Source: Dactylonectria macrodidyma (Eukaryota > Ascomycota > Sordariomycetes > Hypocreales > Nectriaceae). From it: 64,000 nt of DNA. Position numbers and translations under genes: made by a program. The notes below the pieces were generated by a model, which was not told where the DNA came from, did not search any database, and saw only the letters and a list, made by a program, of their open reading frames with translations. Positions 20,793-31,082 of this stretch are shown piece by piece. The stretch's first letter is position 1; every line of letters starts with the position of its first letter. The stretch spans positions 682,001 to 746,000 of the forward strand of contig JAGMUV010000024.1 of assembly GCA_020744425.1 (NCBI GenBank). The letters are read 5' to 3'.

Positions 20793-23700
20793 ATGTCATC
20801 AGCAATTCGCCAAACAGCCGCTTCTTTAAGGTACAGTGGCCAATATCAAGCCGCCCTGAGTTTACTTACTGATGTCTCTACACCCGATCTTTGGGTCATC
20901 TGCGAGCGGGCTCAGTGCCACTTCATGTGTCATCAATTTGAACAGGTCATACAGGACTATCTCCAGTTAATAGCCACTAAGGCGACGGTGGGCTCGATAG
21001 AAGAGGCCATTGTGAGAATCGTCTACGATTTCTCGCGCTTGCACCAAGATATGGCATTTGAAGAGGCTGTGCAAACTGCCGAAGACATCTTCTCAACATG
21101 GCTCAAGGACAAGCCTGCCGAAGCCTTTGATGAAGACCTTTTGTCCCTTCTCTGTCTTTATCACATGATAGAGGACCTTGGCTACCGTTTCCTCTCCGAC
21201 TCAGCGCAGGAGCTCGGCTCGAGAGATGTCTACCCACCGTCCTGGGCCACGCTAGAGAGCCTTCGAACCAGATTCCTCAGCGAGCGCCAAGTTGGCCTGC
21301 TAGCCATGATCCATCTAGCGGAGCGTGACTCCCACCCGGCGAAAGTGCAGGCCTCCAGGATACGCCAGACTTTGGACATCATGACGGCGGACATCGACAA
21401 CGATTTACGCGTGTACCTTGGAGTTCTCTTGGCCGAGTCTCTCTACAAACAAGGAGAGAAATCCCAAGCAAGCCAAGAACTAATGGCACTACGCAGCGCC
21501 AAATATTCAATTTGCAATCCGGAAGCGCAGTGGTGGGCCGAATATATTCTGCTGCGGAGCGAGGGCCACGAGGGAAACAACATGGAGGCGTTGAAGCGTC
21601 TGCTTCAGACTTGCTCTGACCGTGACGCGAGAAACGCAGCGACTGCCTGCGCTTTTCTGGAAGCGGAAAGCTACTTAGAAGGAGGCGATGAAAAGAAGTA
21701 CGCTGAGTGCATAAAGAACCTACTGGAGCGAAGGTAATGCAGTCCTATCAAGCTCCGGCTGCTGGATATCGCGCGTTCTGACCGTGGCAGCCATGCACTC
21801 CATTTGCCTACCCGACACGATCTGAAGGATGAGGACGTGGGCGTGCCTTCGATATCGCAAGCGCCACCATATTCGTCCTTCGAATTTTGGTTCCGGTACC
21901 TATGGTTTCTGAAGGAAGACATGGACAGTCGCACGAGACTTGGGCTAGCAATATCCTGCTCCACGCGCTTCTTCCAACGGCATTTGAACTGCTCATTTCC
22001 TCAGCTAAAGAACACATTGGCAAACAGCCTGGCAGAGTCGTACGAAGAATGCGGCGACATTCACCACGCGTTGCAGTGGACAGCTCGGGAGAAAGCCTTC
22101 GCGGAGGAAGCTAACGACCAAACTCTGGTGGATGAAGCCCGATTTCGCATGGGTTTCTTGATGTCCCAAGACGCGGTGAAGATAGCGGATGACCCTCATG
22201 GAGTTAGTCTGGCAGAATGGAAGCTAGCGCGGAGACATGATCTCGAAGCTCTGTACGAGGAAGCGCGACAAAAAGGCCTCCGCGATTTCCAGTTTCAAAG
22301 TGCCTCCAGGCGTCTCGACAAGGAACTAGATGATGAGGTCAGCAGAAACGAGACGCCATGCGGACACATCTGGCTCCCAAAGACACTGGAAGCACTCAGT
22401 TACCTGCCAAATCCTGAGAGAGACCTCCAGACCCAGCTCATCAAGTACAAGATAGCTCATGCGAAATTCGACTCAAAAGATTTCAAAGGCGCCGCGGAGG
22501 CTCTGGCAGAAGTTACCGCGCTAGCCGAGGCAGATACCAGCGGCCGAGCAGACCAGGTGCTTGCACCGGCTTTTTTCACCAAGGCTCGAGCACACCTGCA
22601 CGAGTATCTAGCTTCACGATCGTCCCAATCGTGGGATGCGTCCCTGGAAGCTCTCGGCAGGTCCCAGGCTGAATCGGAGAAGCGGAGCCGCATTGACGAG
22701 GTAGCTTGCTGCCACGTCCTCGCAGCCGTGTTGTGGCACGCGCGAAGTCCCGCGGACAGTATTACTTTGAGTACGGCTCTCCACCATATCTCAGAGGTCC
22801 AGAAGCTCTGGAACGAGGAAGCGGGCGGCTTATCTGTGTTTAGCGGCATGGGGCTTGACAGCCTGCTAGTCAAATACTCGATGCGGGGCCGCAACGAAAG
22901 CAATCCTTACTCGGTCCTAGGACTCGCGGTTGACATCTGTTTCGAATCTGGGCAGTTTGAGGCGGCCTGGAAATGGGTTGAGTATGCGAAAGCGCGCGCC
23001 TTTTTCGATGAGACACGTCTACAAGGGCTCGATAGCGAACCAACCGAAGTTGTTCTACCAGCTGCAAACGACGCAGTCGCCATTCCATTGTTGGAAGAAT
23101 CCGCCGTTTTAGTTCACTGGGCTTTTGTCGGGGACGCTGTCTATCTGATGACATGCCGCAACGCCACGGAATTCCACATGTTCAAGCTTGGTATCTCCGT
23201 GTCTGATATTGAACAGTGGTACCAAGCGTTGGTGGCGACGAGAGAAGATTTCACGGATGTAGAAACGGCGGAGGAACTGCTCGCAGAGTTAGCAGAGCTC
23301 TGCACCCCGCTGTGCGATCCCGCCGTCTCGATGGCAGATGAAGTACTTGTGTTTTGTCCTACGGCAACTCTTTTCAAGATCCCTTTACACGCCATCAGCG
23401 TGGATGGGAAGCCTCTACTTGAGCGCAACCCCGTGGTGTATACCCACTCCTTCGCCATGCTGGATCAGTGTCAGCGCCGCGCGGCACTATTCGGAGAGTC
23501 CGGCAGGGCCGAACTTGCCTTCTTGGGGAACCCAACCGGAGATACACCTGCGGGGGAGCAATCGGCCAAGGCCCTCGCACAACGTTTCGCTGCGAGGCGC
23601 TATACAGGAAGCGAAGCAACCAAGCAGACATTCTGCTCCCTCGCCTCGACCCTGCGCCTCGTTCACTTCCATGGACACGTCCGAGCCGACTACCACCCGC

Positions 23701-24125
23701 AGCGGAACGCCATGCTCTTCGCCCGCGGCGAGGAGCTCAAGGCAATGGAGGTTTTCGCGCTCGACCTTCAACAATCCCGACCGGCCGTGGTTCTTATCGG
23801 TTGCGGCTCCGCCGCGGAGCGTCTAACGACGGGCGACGAGCCGATCGGCTTCATATCTGCGTTCTTGTATGCGGGCGCCAGCACCGTCCTCGCGACGCTC
23901 TGGCCCATCAGCGATCGGCTCTCTGGAGCAGCATTCAGCGACGTCTTCTATGTGACGGGATCGAGCCGGGACGGCGGTAGTCTGGGACGGGCAGTAGACT
24001 TTGCGCGCCGTCTTCAGGCGGCTGCCCTACATATCAGGGCGCAGGCGGAGACTGCGGCGCCCTACTTCTGGGCGGGCTTCGTGCTTTATGGTGGTCGAAA
24101 ATTCCTCTTGAGCGATACGGAATAA
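20793..24125 (+). CDS. TPR-CHAT protein (separase/caspase-like Cys protease)
   Basis: Two exons, 20793-21733 and 21791-24125 (1091 aa). The 57-nt intron (GTAATG, CTGAC branch, GGCAG) contains the only in-frame stop, a TAA at 21735-21737. Residues 1 to about 750 are helical with TPR-like pairs (for example LRYSGQYQAALSLL, LYKQGEKSQASQELMAL, LANSLAESYEECGDIHHAL). The C-terminal CHAT domain (about 790-1085) has HFHGHV with His943 and VVLIGCGSA with Cys985, then DEPIGFISAFLYAGASTVLATLW and PYFWAGFVLYGG, all family hallmarks. The dyad is intact. CHAT proteases related to separases and caspases act in bacterial immune systems, often cutting a linked effector; fungal roles are hardly known. The neighbour at 19470-20384 is the obvious candidate partner. 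Confidence 0.9.
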
Positions 24126-24589
24126 ATGAACTATAGAATTCATCGAAACACACAGAGACCTGCACCGGAAATCCAGACATATTCGCGAGGTTCGTCACCG
24201 ATCTATCGGTTCGGTGAGTGACGGCTCGATACTAATAATCGACAAGGTGCAGCCATCCTGCTGAGGCCAATAAGGGACGTGCCATCCAGCATGTGATCTA
24301 ACCTCGACTGGTGTAGCTGCGCCACGCTTGGGTCGTGTTCTCGCCGGACACAGGGCCTCGAGTTACCATATCGTCCAGGGTTTATCTTCACGTAACCTGC
24401 AGTGCTCGGTCCCCCAGCGCGAAGTTGGCCACTGGGAAGATGGCCTCCAAAAGCGGCACCATGAAAACCCAAGAATGTATGCCCCCTCCTCCGAACATCG
24501 AGGTTAACTTCCCGTTACTCTGTAGTTGATTTGTGATGTCCACAAGTCCGATCAGAATATCCTAGATCCTATCAACTATTAGTATGAGA
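24126..24589. other. Intergenic 3' of TPR-CHAT gene
   Basis: No gene is supported. It may be eroded transposon sequence leading into the hAT relic. Confidence 0.35.
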
Positions 24590-24800
24590 GACGGAAAGAG
24601 CATCCACATTTATCACAAATGGCTCTCGACGTGCTCTCTATCCTTCCTATGTCTGCTGATGTTGAGAGGCTCTTCTCAACATGCGGTCGATGGTTCGAGA
24701 TGATTGGGCCAAGTTGGACGTTAATAAGATCGGGATGATACAAACGGTGAGATCAGGGCTTGCGAAGGCTATACTACGAGCACGGAGAAGCTCCTCGAAG
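24590..24800 (+). pseudogene. hAT transposase C-terminal relic
   Basis: The plus strand reads MALDVLSILPMSADVERLFS then TCGR, which matches the hAT C-terminal dimerisation motif (ALDxLSIPxMSAxxERxFS). After one frameshift it continues as VRDDWAKLDVNKIGMIQTVR and SGLAKAILRAR, the usual end of the same domain. The rest of the transposase and any terminal repeats were not found. Confidence 0.7.
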
Positions 24801-25378
24801 ATTTCAAAGTGCCAGGGACTGGTCTGTTAGCTGAAATGGGCTTTGCGGAAGCCCGGGAGGCAACGGGTGGGAGGATCACGTGTACCGACCCTTTATAGCG
24901 TCCACGCATTTCCATTTCCACGTCCATCCATTCTACAAGAGGCTGCGTGGATGGCCATGGAATGGGCCGCCAACCTGAGTTGGCAGGAAATTGCTGGAGC
25001 AGAAGACTTTTCGTTGACGGTTTTCTACTTAGACATGTGGAAGTGGTAGAATTGAAGTACGTGAACCCAACACTTCGATTAATCATATCAAGTACACAAT
25101 GAACGCGTTGATAAGAACATTAATTTTGAGAGACGCGTTCCTTGGTCACTTAGACCACTGGTCAGCTTGGACGAGTCAGACTGGACTATCGGTCTGGTCC
25201 GAGAGATACAGACTGAACTAATGGTCTGGACTATTGCGAGCGCTCCCCCCCCCCCACTTCAACATTCGTTCCTTTCGACGGACTGTAATAATAGCGAAAG
25301 GTTAGTGACCGCTCTAGTGGAAAGTCCAGGGAGTGCGAAATGCGGGAGGACACGCAGTCTAACAGTGAAGGGTCGTTG
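24801..25378. other. Intergenic, no gene recognised
   Basis: It includes a C10 homopolymer near 25246-25256 and a short repeat of GTCTGGACTAT/GTCTGGTCC words at 25180-25235. No coding signal is recognised. Confidence 0.35.
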
Positions 25379-26327
25379 TTAGTCGTTCGAGACGAAAGAG
25401 TCACTGACCGTCGTATGAGTGTTGCTAACCCACATCCTGCCCTTGAGTGAGGGGCCGCCCCAGTCGTCGGGATACCAGACCATGCACTTGTCATAAATGG
25501 CCTGCATGTCGTCTGCGATGTGTCGGCACGTCACCGTGATGCCCTTGCCAGACTATGTTTCCCATGGGCGAAAGATGAATAATTAGCTTAGGAACTCAAA
25601 ACAGCCCCCCCGAATCATCAAACGCCTGGACGAATCAAAACAAAATAGAGGGATGCTACAATACCTTGTCACAAAGCCAGAAGGCGCAGTTCCTGGAGCA
25701 GCCGGGGCGGCGGCACGCGTTCTTGGGGGCGCTGCACTGCCGGTTGCCCAGGGCGTAGAGGGTGTTCATGTTCTCCTCGCAGGCGGTCCAGCTTATCTCC
25801 TGGGGGTTATAGTCGGGGTTGCAGTCCTGTATTTCACAGTAAGAATCATCAGTCAAACCCAAAAATGCCTTTTCTCCGGAACGAAACATAAATATCTGGT
25901 CTCCAATGTCCTCTTCCATCTTCAACAGTGCACGACTTACAATGGGCCAGGCTCGGCGCTCCAGCAGGCCGCGCTTTGAGACCGGCGTGGTGCTGCTGAC
26001 GGCGACGGGGTCGGTGATGTTGTCGAAGGCGTGCGGGTTGAGCGCTAGGATCTGGGCGTAGACCTCCTGGGCAGTCCCGTAGAGGGTCACATCCGGCCCG
26101 CCCTCAAAGACGGGGCCGGTGACGGCCATCTTGCCCGAGTCCTCCATCGACTCAGGGGCCACCTCATCGGCGTGGCGGATAACATAGCCCTTGTCCGCTG
26201 GGGTGGCGAGAGCCTATTGTAGAGTCAGTCAGTCTGTGTGTGTATCTTCGAGAGGGAGAATGTAGGAGTAAATAAGGGGACTAACGGTCGAAGCCAGCAG
26301 AAGAACTGCTGCCGGTGCTGTCTTCAT
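25379..26327 (-). CDS. Secreted Cys-rich protein with Kex2-type propeptide
   Basis: Four exons on the minus strand: 26327-26286, 26213-25941, 25826-25665, 25552-25379 (216 aa; all introns have GT..AG ends and phase 0). A signal peptide (MKTAPAAVLLLASTALA) is followed by an acidic pro-region and dibasic sites (KRGLLERR) near residue 100. The mature domain of about 110 residues has nine Cys in DCNP, TACEEN, RQCSAPKNAC, RPGCSRNCAFWLCDK, TCRHI and DKCMVW, plus many Trp. This is the layout of a secreted fungal effector or antimicrobial protein; the C-terminal CRHIADDMQ...DKC part faintly recalls killer-protein-like folds, but I would not assign one. Function unknown. Confidence 0.72.
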
Positions 26328-27444
26328 TGTGCTGAAAGGGGAGCCTTTGTCGAGATAGGGAGCTCATGTCAAGCGATGTCATGAAGGCTGCTCAAGTGGA
26401 TCTATTTGTAGCCACCTGAATAATAAGCAATGGCATAAGATTGTGAGTTGTTCGGTTCACTCACCTACAGTGAAAGCCTGCCAAGGCTGGAGGATTGCGT
26501 TGTGCTGAATACTCCACCAATCGGCCTGCTTTTGCGCCAGGCAGCGGACTTATTGCTAACGCATAATTAAGGCTGAGATCTAGAAGGATCGCACTACTGA
26601 CTACATGGCGCGGTAATATGTCTGTTTCGGTCCAAAGCGAGATAATCGCTGGCCGGGAACTTCTAGATACGGGGTACCTTGTGATCGTCTTGGTCAAGGT
26701 TTGAGTACCTATGTGGCTCGGCCCGACGGGGGGGTCGGAGGGGTTCAGGTGAGAGGATGGAGACGGTGGGGAAAAAGGCCTGGTGCTTGACACCTCGTTC
26801 GATCTTCCGCGGGGATGTCAGACCCGTGCATGTCGTGAAGGACAGATCCTGTGTATAAATCTCCCATAAGTGGAAAGTCCCTTTGACCTACGGCCTCTAT
26901 GATATGGGTGCGCTCTATTGTGGGCATCTATATCCATCTTGCCCTCTTGGGCCTCCCTCTTCGGTCATCTACAATAATATTACGCCTCTATACAGACCAT
27001 GCATTGCTAGTTAGGTTGAGGCGCAGCAGGTGCAATGGGACTAAGATCCGGCCGATCGACCGAGGCCGTTAGTTTGACCAGGGCCTGCGGGAAGCTTGCG
27101 GGAAGCCTGCGGGAAGCATGGTGGGTCACAGCCGGATTGCACCGGTTCTGGGGTGGTGCCGTCCACAGCTAGCCCATCTGAACCTAGTTCGGCAACTATT
27201 GATTTCTTCCTGGTAGGTCTCTGGTCTGTAGGTAGAATGGACGATGCTCGTATGGAAGGAAACGAAGCAAATGATCAATTTTGTTTTCCACATAAAAGAG
27301 GGGAAAAGAAGCTATTTATTGAAAAAACTACGAAGGTTCCCTGCCTTGCTCATCGGCTGAGGTGGCAATAGAATTTAAAGTAAGGTAGCCTAAGAGGCGG
27401 CTTTTCTTAATCTGGCAGCCTGACCCCCCAACACACCATCCATT
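26328..27444. other. Intergenic between two secreted-protein genes
   Basis: No gene is supported. It holds the promoter of the Cys-rich secreted protein and the 11-bp triplicate at 27086-27118. Confidence 0.4.
27086..27118. repeat. 11-bp tandem repeat, three copies
   Basis: Three head-to-tail copies of TGCGGGAAGCN (N = T, C, A) are adjacent, in no gene. Confidence 0.85.
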
Positions 27445-27816
27445 TCACCAGCAGATGACCATTCCCGGCTTCTCGGCGCACGCTAAAAATAAAGTGATAA
27501 GTAACATAGCTATGTCAAGACTAGGTGGAAACACGTACATCCATGATGCCTATGACCAGCACCATTAATCCAGTACGAGCAGCCACCGGAATTTACAATG
27601 GTTTCCGTGTTTCTCCTGGTGCATGCTTCATGTACCCAAACTATATAGCACGTAACAAATTAGTTTAGACCAGCTCAACTCGAATCAAGGTCTCTCACCG
27701 CCTCTAATATTGTAGATCTGGTTATTCGCAACCCACACTCCGTTGCCATCTTGAGCCCAGCCATGGCAGCCGCCTGCAAGGGAGAGAATGGCAGGAATGA
27801 TCGAAATGAAGCGCAT
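27445..27816 (-). CDS. Small secreted Cys-containing peptide (85 aa)
   Basis: Three exons: 27816-27699, 27640-27539, 27482-27445 (58- and 56-nt introns with GTGAGA/TATAG and GTACGT/TTTAG ends). The product begins with a signal peptide (MRFISIIPAILSLAGG), then WAQDGNGVWVANNQIY, and after splicing VWVHEACTRRNTET, SGGCSYWINGAGHRHHG and a short end with two more Cys. The VHEACTxxNTE...CxYWxxG pattern recurs, to my memory, in small secreted proteins of plant- and insect-associated ascomycetes. No exon is long enough to appear as a notable open frame by itself. Likely extracellular; role unknown. Confidence 0.68.
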
Positions 27817-28611
27817 TTTCAGAATACGTAGAGTGCCCAAGAGAAATGTCTGATTCTGATTAATGTTGAATAGTCGTAGAAAGGGTTATGTCTGACTCTG
27901 GAGTAATATACTTTCATCAGCGAGGTCAGTTTATATAGTTTTTTGGTGGACGAAAGACTGATCTCTAACACAGTAGCTTTAGGTCATCTCTTGGAAACCA
28001 TTGTTAGAGACGCGGGTTGGCCCATCATGCAGTGATTCCATGATGGATTTTTTCTCTTGGCCGCATTCGCCAAGGAGCTGGCTGCAACTTCGCCTATACG
28101 ACCTTCCCTATCCGAACCGCGACGCCCCACAACCCGCCCTTGTCTTCGCTCTGGTCATGTATGCACATAGCCACTCTGAGAGTCAGGGCGGCCGTTCCCT
28201 GCGCACTTCCGAAAATCCAGGGCTGAAGTTTGGAGATTTAAAGTTCTGCACGAGCCGATGATGACCTATCAAGTGCTTGGGGGGCGATCCTCTACGGTGA
28301 TAGTTGCCTGCACGAGACTGAGCTCTTTAGAGGATATATAATAGAAAGCCGAACGGGTCCGCCACACTCGGGGGTTTCCTATTGCGGGTAACCTCACAGA
28401 GTATGGATAGGAGGCGCTCTACCGGGGTGGATACTTGCTCAACAGATCCTTCGAGATGGACCAGCCTACCATCTTTGTCTCGGCCAACTATCACCCAGGA
28501 TTTTGGGGATCCCTTACCGGAAGGGGAAATGACCGCGGCGGTGGTATCTAAAATTGGACTGCATAATGAGTAAATATATCTTCCAAAGTATACTTCCGAC
28601 AAAGACCCGTA
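27817..28611. other. Intergenic, no gene recognised
   Basis: It contains the promoter of the small secreted peptide gene. Open frames at 28001-28261 and 28327-28665 show no recognisable family. Confidence 0.4.
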
Positions 28612-29000
28612 TATGAAGCCAACTCTGCGGAAGGCGTGCCGCTCTACAGTGGGTGCAAAGTACATCAGCCTATTTAGAGAGATTCCGACAAGGTTTCACT
28701 GATGGTTGAAACTGCCGGCACCCTGTCCATCTCTACTCACATGGTCATGAATGATGGTGATAATGGAGGCTTCTTTCGTGGTGTTATGATGTACTCGGGC
28801 GGCAACATGAAGCTAGGGAAATCTCAGACCGTCCGCCAGCCCATCTTTGATCAGGTCGCCGGCTCTATCGGCTGCAGCATTACCAAGCGCAAGCTAGAAT
28901 GTTGGACTGCTGGCCACGTCCTCAACTTGCAACAAGCTAGCCATCGAAGAAGGTGGCTATAATAGGGTCGGGGCCTGTCGGGATTCTTCATGATACTCGT
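28612..29000 (+). pseudogene. Type-B carboxylesterase relic
   Basis: Frameshifted plus-strand pieces follow the order of a type-B carboxylesterase: ALQWVQ, then KYISLF, then DSDKVSLMVETAGTLSISTH, then GGFFRGVMMYSGG and IFDQVAGSIGC with LECW. The nucleophile elbow GESAG is here VETAG, so the catalytic Ser is replaced by Thr. Both ends of the gene are missing. It is a fragment of a decayed esterase. Confidence 0.65.
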
Positions 29001-29730
29001 CAAAAGGGTTCCGATATATGCGCCGCGGTCCTTCGGAAACTGTAGCTTCCGAGATAAGGTTTCACCGAACCAGAAAGATACACCTTTCTGATGTAAAAGC
29101 GTGTTCGCTATAGCCTCCCGACATGTCATAGGAACAGGGTGAGCCCATCTTGAGGGGATGGACTCTGAATATAAACTGGTTTTGTCACAGACCGGTTTTG
29201 TCCTAGACCCATTCTATCACAAATCCAGTTCTATCAGATTAGTTTCCCAAGGCAAGTAAATGTTGCTAAATCTAATGGCCTTGTAGCTTATATTTTTGCA
29301 TGCATACATGCTATATGAATACTCACAGTGCTTTTCATATATTCGTATTATATTTAACTTATCTAGCAGAACACATATTCATATAAGGGCTCATGTGATG
29401 CTAAGCTACTACAGTGAAGCGAGAGGAGTCGATTTATGTTACTATATGGCCCGAAAACTTCTCAATCGCTCCGGTTTGACCTGTACGCTATTAGATATCA
29501 CCCTCTATAGCCTTTGGGTTACATGGTGGCCTATCCTGCCCTCAACTGAGGGTCTAATATGTCCCTCTCGCAGCTAATTGCCGATATACTCCAGCCAACA
29601 AGATCAGGAAGAAGCTTGACAGCAACGCCAACTTTACAAAGTTCATCCGTATTTACCGCTAAGGCATGATGTTTGCCGCCTGTGGGATCGCAGTCTGGAC
29701 GCCCATCGACTGCGGAATCACTGCCTTCTC
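29001..29730. other. Intergenic, possible further esterase decay
   Basis: No clear continuation of the esterase is readable. AT-rich sequence fills 29280-29400. Confidence 0.35.
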
Positions 29731-30096
29731 ATGGCTACAGCCCTAAACCTGAACCCTCCCCTACCCGGAAATGCCTTTTCATCAATGTGGGCCAAGTTCA
29801 AGCCAACAGTAGGGTTTGCGGCCTGGATCCTCACCAAAGCCACCAGCATACCCATAGGCAAGACTTCCACGAAACGCCAGGCAGCCGGCGTCATCTACAA
29901 ATGGGTGCTCTGGGACGCCAAGGCCTCCATGAACCTTACCAAGCTACACATGCCAGACATGATGAAGCCCACGCAGATCGCCGGCGTCGCCGGCGTCGAC
30001 ATTTGCGCGTATGGCTACATCCTCGTGGTCGAGGCAAGCGGGGAAGAGACGGACACGATTCTCGAGGCGCTCGAGAAATTCCTCGAGAGCGGCTAG
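29731..30096 (+). CDS. Hypothetical 121-aa protein or relic
   Basis: An ATG-initiated frame of 121 codons, with strongly G/C-ending codons in the second half (from about 29960), suggesting real coding history. It has no signal peptide; the C-terminus (ETDTILEALEKFLESG) looks helical. Coding-like sequence also appears upstream in another frame (29660-29730), so this may be the remnant of a larger gene. Family not recognised. Confidence 0.3.
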   Translation: MATALNLNPPLPGNAFSSMWAKFKPTVGFAAWILTKATSIPIGKTSTKRQAAGVIYKWVLWDAKASMNLTKLHMPDMMKPTQIAGVAGVDICAYGYILVVEASGEETDTILEALEKFLESG

Positions 30097-30720
30097 GCCT
30101 TGGGGAGCTTCTACAACTGCACCACTAAGTTGTCGGAGACGTGTGGATATGCTACTACTGTTACGGCCCGCACCGTCATAATTGCTAACAATGTCTACAA
30201 GGCAGTATCCCATTACGATTACTGAGAGGAATTTGGGGATGATGTGGATTACAAGGTTCTGACGTGGGCTATTCCGCTCTCGGGCTCGTTGTTCTAGGGC
30301 CTTTGATGCTGTGAGAATGCAGCCTTGTCATATCAGCTCATTATCTGAGACGAATCTAGACGTTGGTAATTTCTATTTTCATCTGTGTCCTGATCTGGTG
30401 CTGCTTCAACCTGAGTTAGGTATGTAGGTATGGTGAGCTGTATTCTGTAGGAAGCCTGATATTCTGCCGATCCATCCCAGCCCATTCTTTCCTTAGTCAT
30501 CACCCGTGACCAGCATGTCTGCCTAGCGGAGGCCGCTCGTTTTCATTTTTACCCCGCTCATGTGAGCCGGCGGCTACCCACGCTGGTGAGACCTTCATCT
30601 CACATAACTACATCCAACTCAACAATCTTCATAATCACGCTACGAACCCCTCATCACGTCTGCCTCAAAAACACTAGGCCATACAAGCCATCACCCACGA
30701 ATCACCCGAATCTCTCATCG
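30097..30720. other. Intergenic: promoter of the 119-aa module gene
   Basis: No gene is supported. Pyrimidine/A-rich leader-like sequence fills 30590-30720. Confidence 0.35.
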
Positions 30721-31080
30721 ATGGAGCCCAACCCCAATCCACAACAGCCATCGCAGCCAGTCGACCCCTCCGCGCGGCCCACGCACCAGCTGGAGGACGT
30801 GAAGGTTGGCGACTATAGCGTGCAGCTCTTGTTATCGACAAAGGACCACCTGTACGACGCCAAAAACATCGAGACAGGGACCAACTCATGGCAGGTCATC
30901 GGCTCGTGGGACGACGCCTCGGTGCAGGAACTTGCCAAGATGATTAACCAACGCCAAACCACGCAAAACAGGGACACGTCGGCGGCGGCTGGCTTTGGGA
31001 CTGCGTACGGCGCGGGATATACACTTAAAGCACCTGGGAGTGCCAGAGTTACGTCTGTAAGGCCGCAAGGGTCTGAATAG
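30721..31080 (+). CDS. 119-aa protein sharing a module with the adjacent HeLo-like protein
   Basis: The ATG at 30721 opens a Pro/Gln/Asn-rich N-terminus (MEPNPNPQQPSQPVDPSARP), then a module at residues 22-79 (HQLEDVKVGD ... SWQVIGS ... INQRQ), then a Gly/Ala-rich tail. The module aligns by eye, with one gap, to residues 326-382 of the convergent neighbour (HIVEDITVGD ... SLQIFGS ... QNERQ), with about 19 identities in 57 positions. The two stop codons are 2 bp apart. There is no signal peptide or membrane segment. A role as partner, adaptor or decoy of the HeLo-like protein is inferred from the shared module and adjacency. Family otherwise unknown. Confidence 0.7.
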   Translation: MEPNPNPQQPSQPVDPSARPTHQLEDVKVGDYSVQLLLSTKDHLYDAKNIETGTNSWQVIGSWDDASVQELAKMINQRQTTQNRDTSAAAGFGTAYGAGYTLKAPGSARVTSVRPQGSE

Positions 31081-31082
31081 AT

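Noticed and set aside
21735..21737. In-frame TAA splitting the TPR-CHAT gene into two genes
   Set aside because: It lies in a 57-nt intron with good donor, CTGAC branch and acceptor; joining keeps the frame and the helical repeats.
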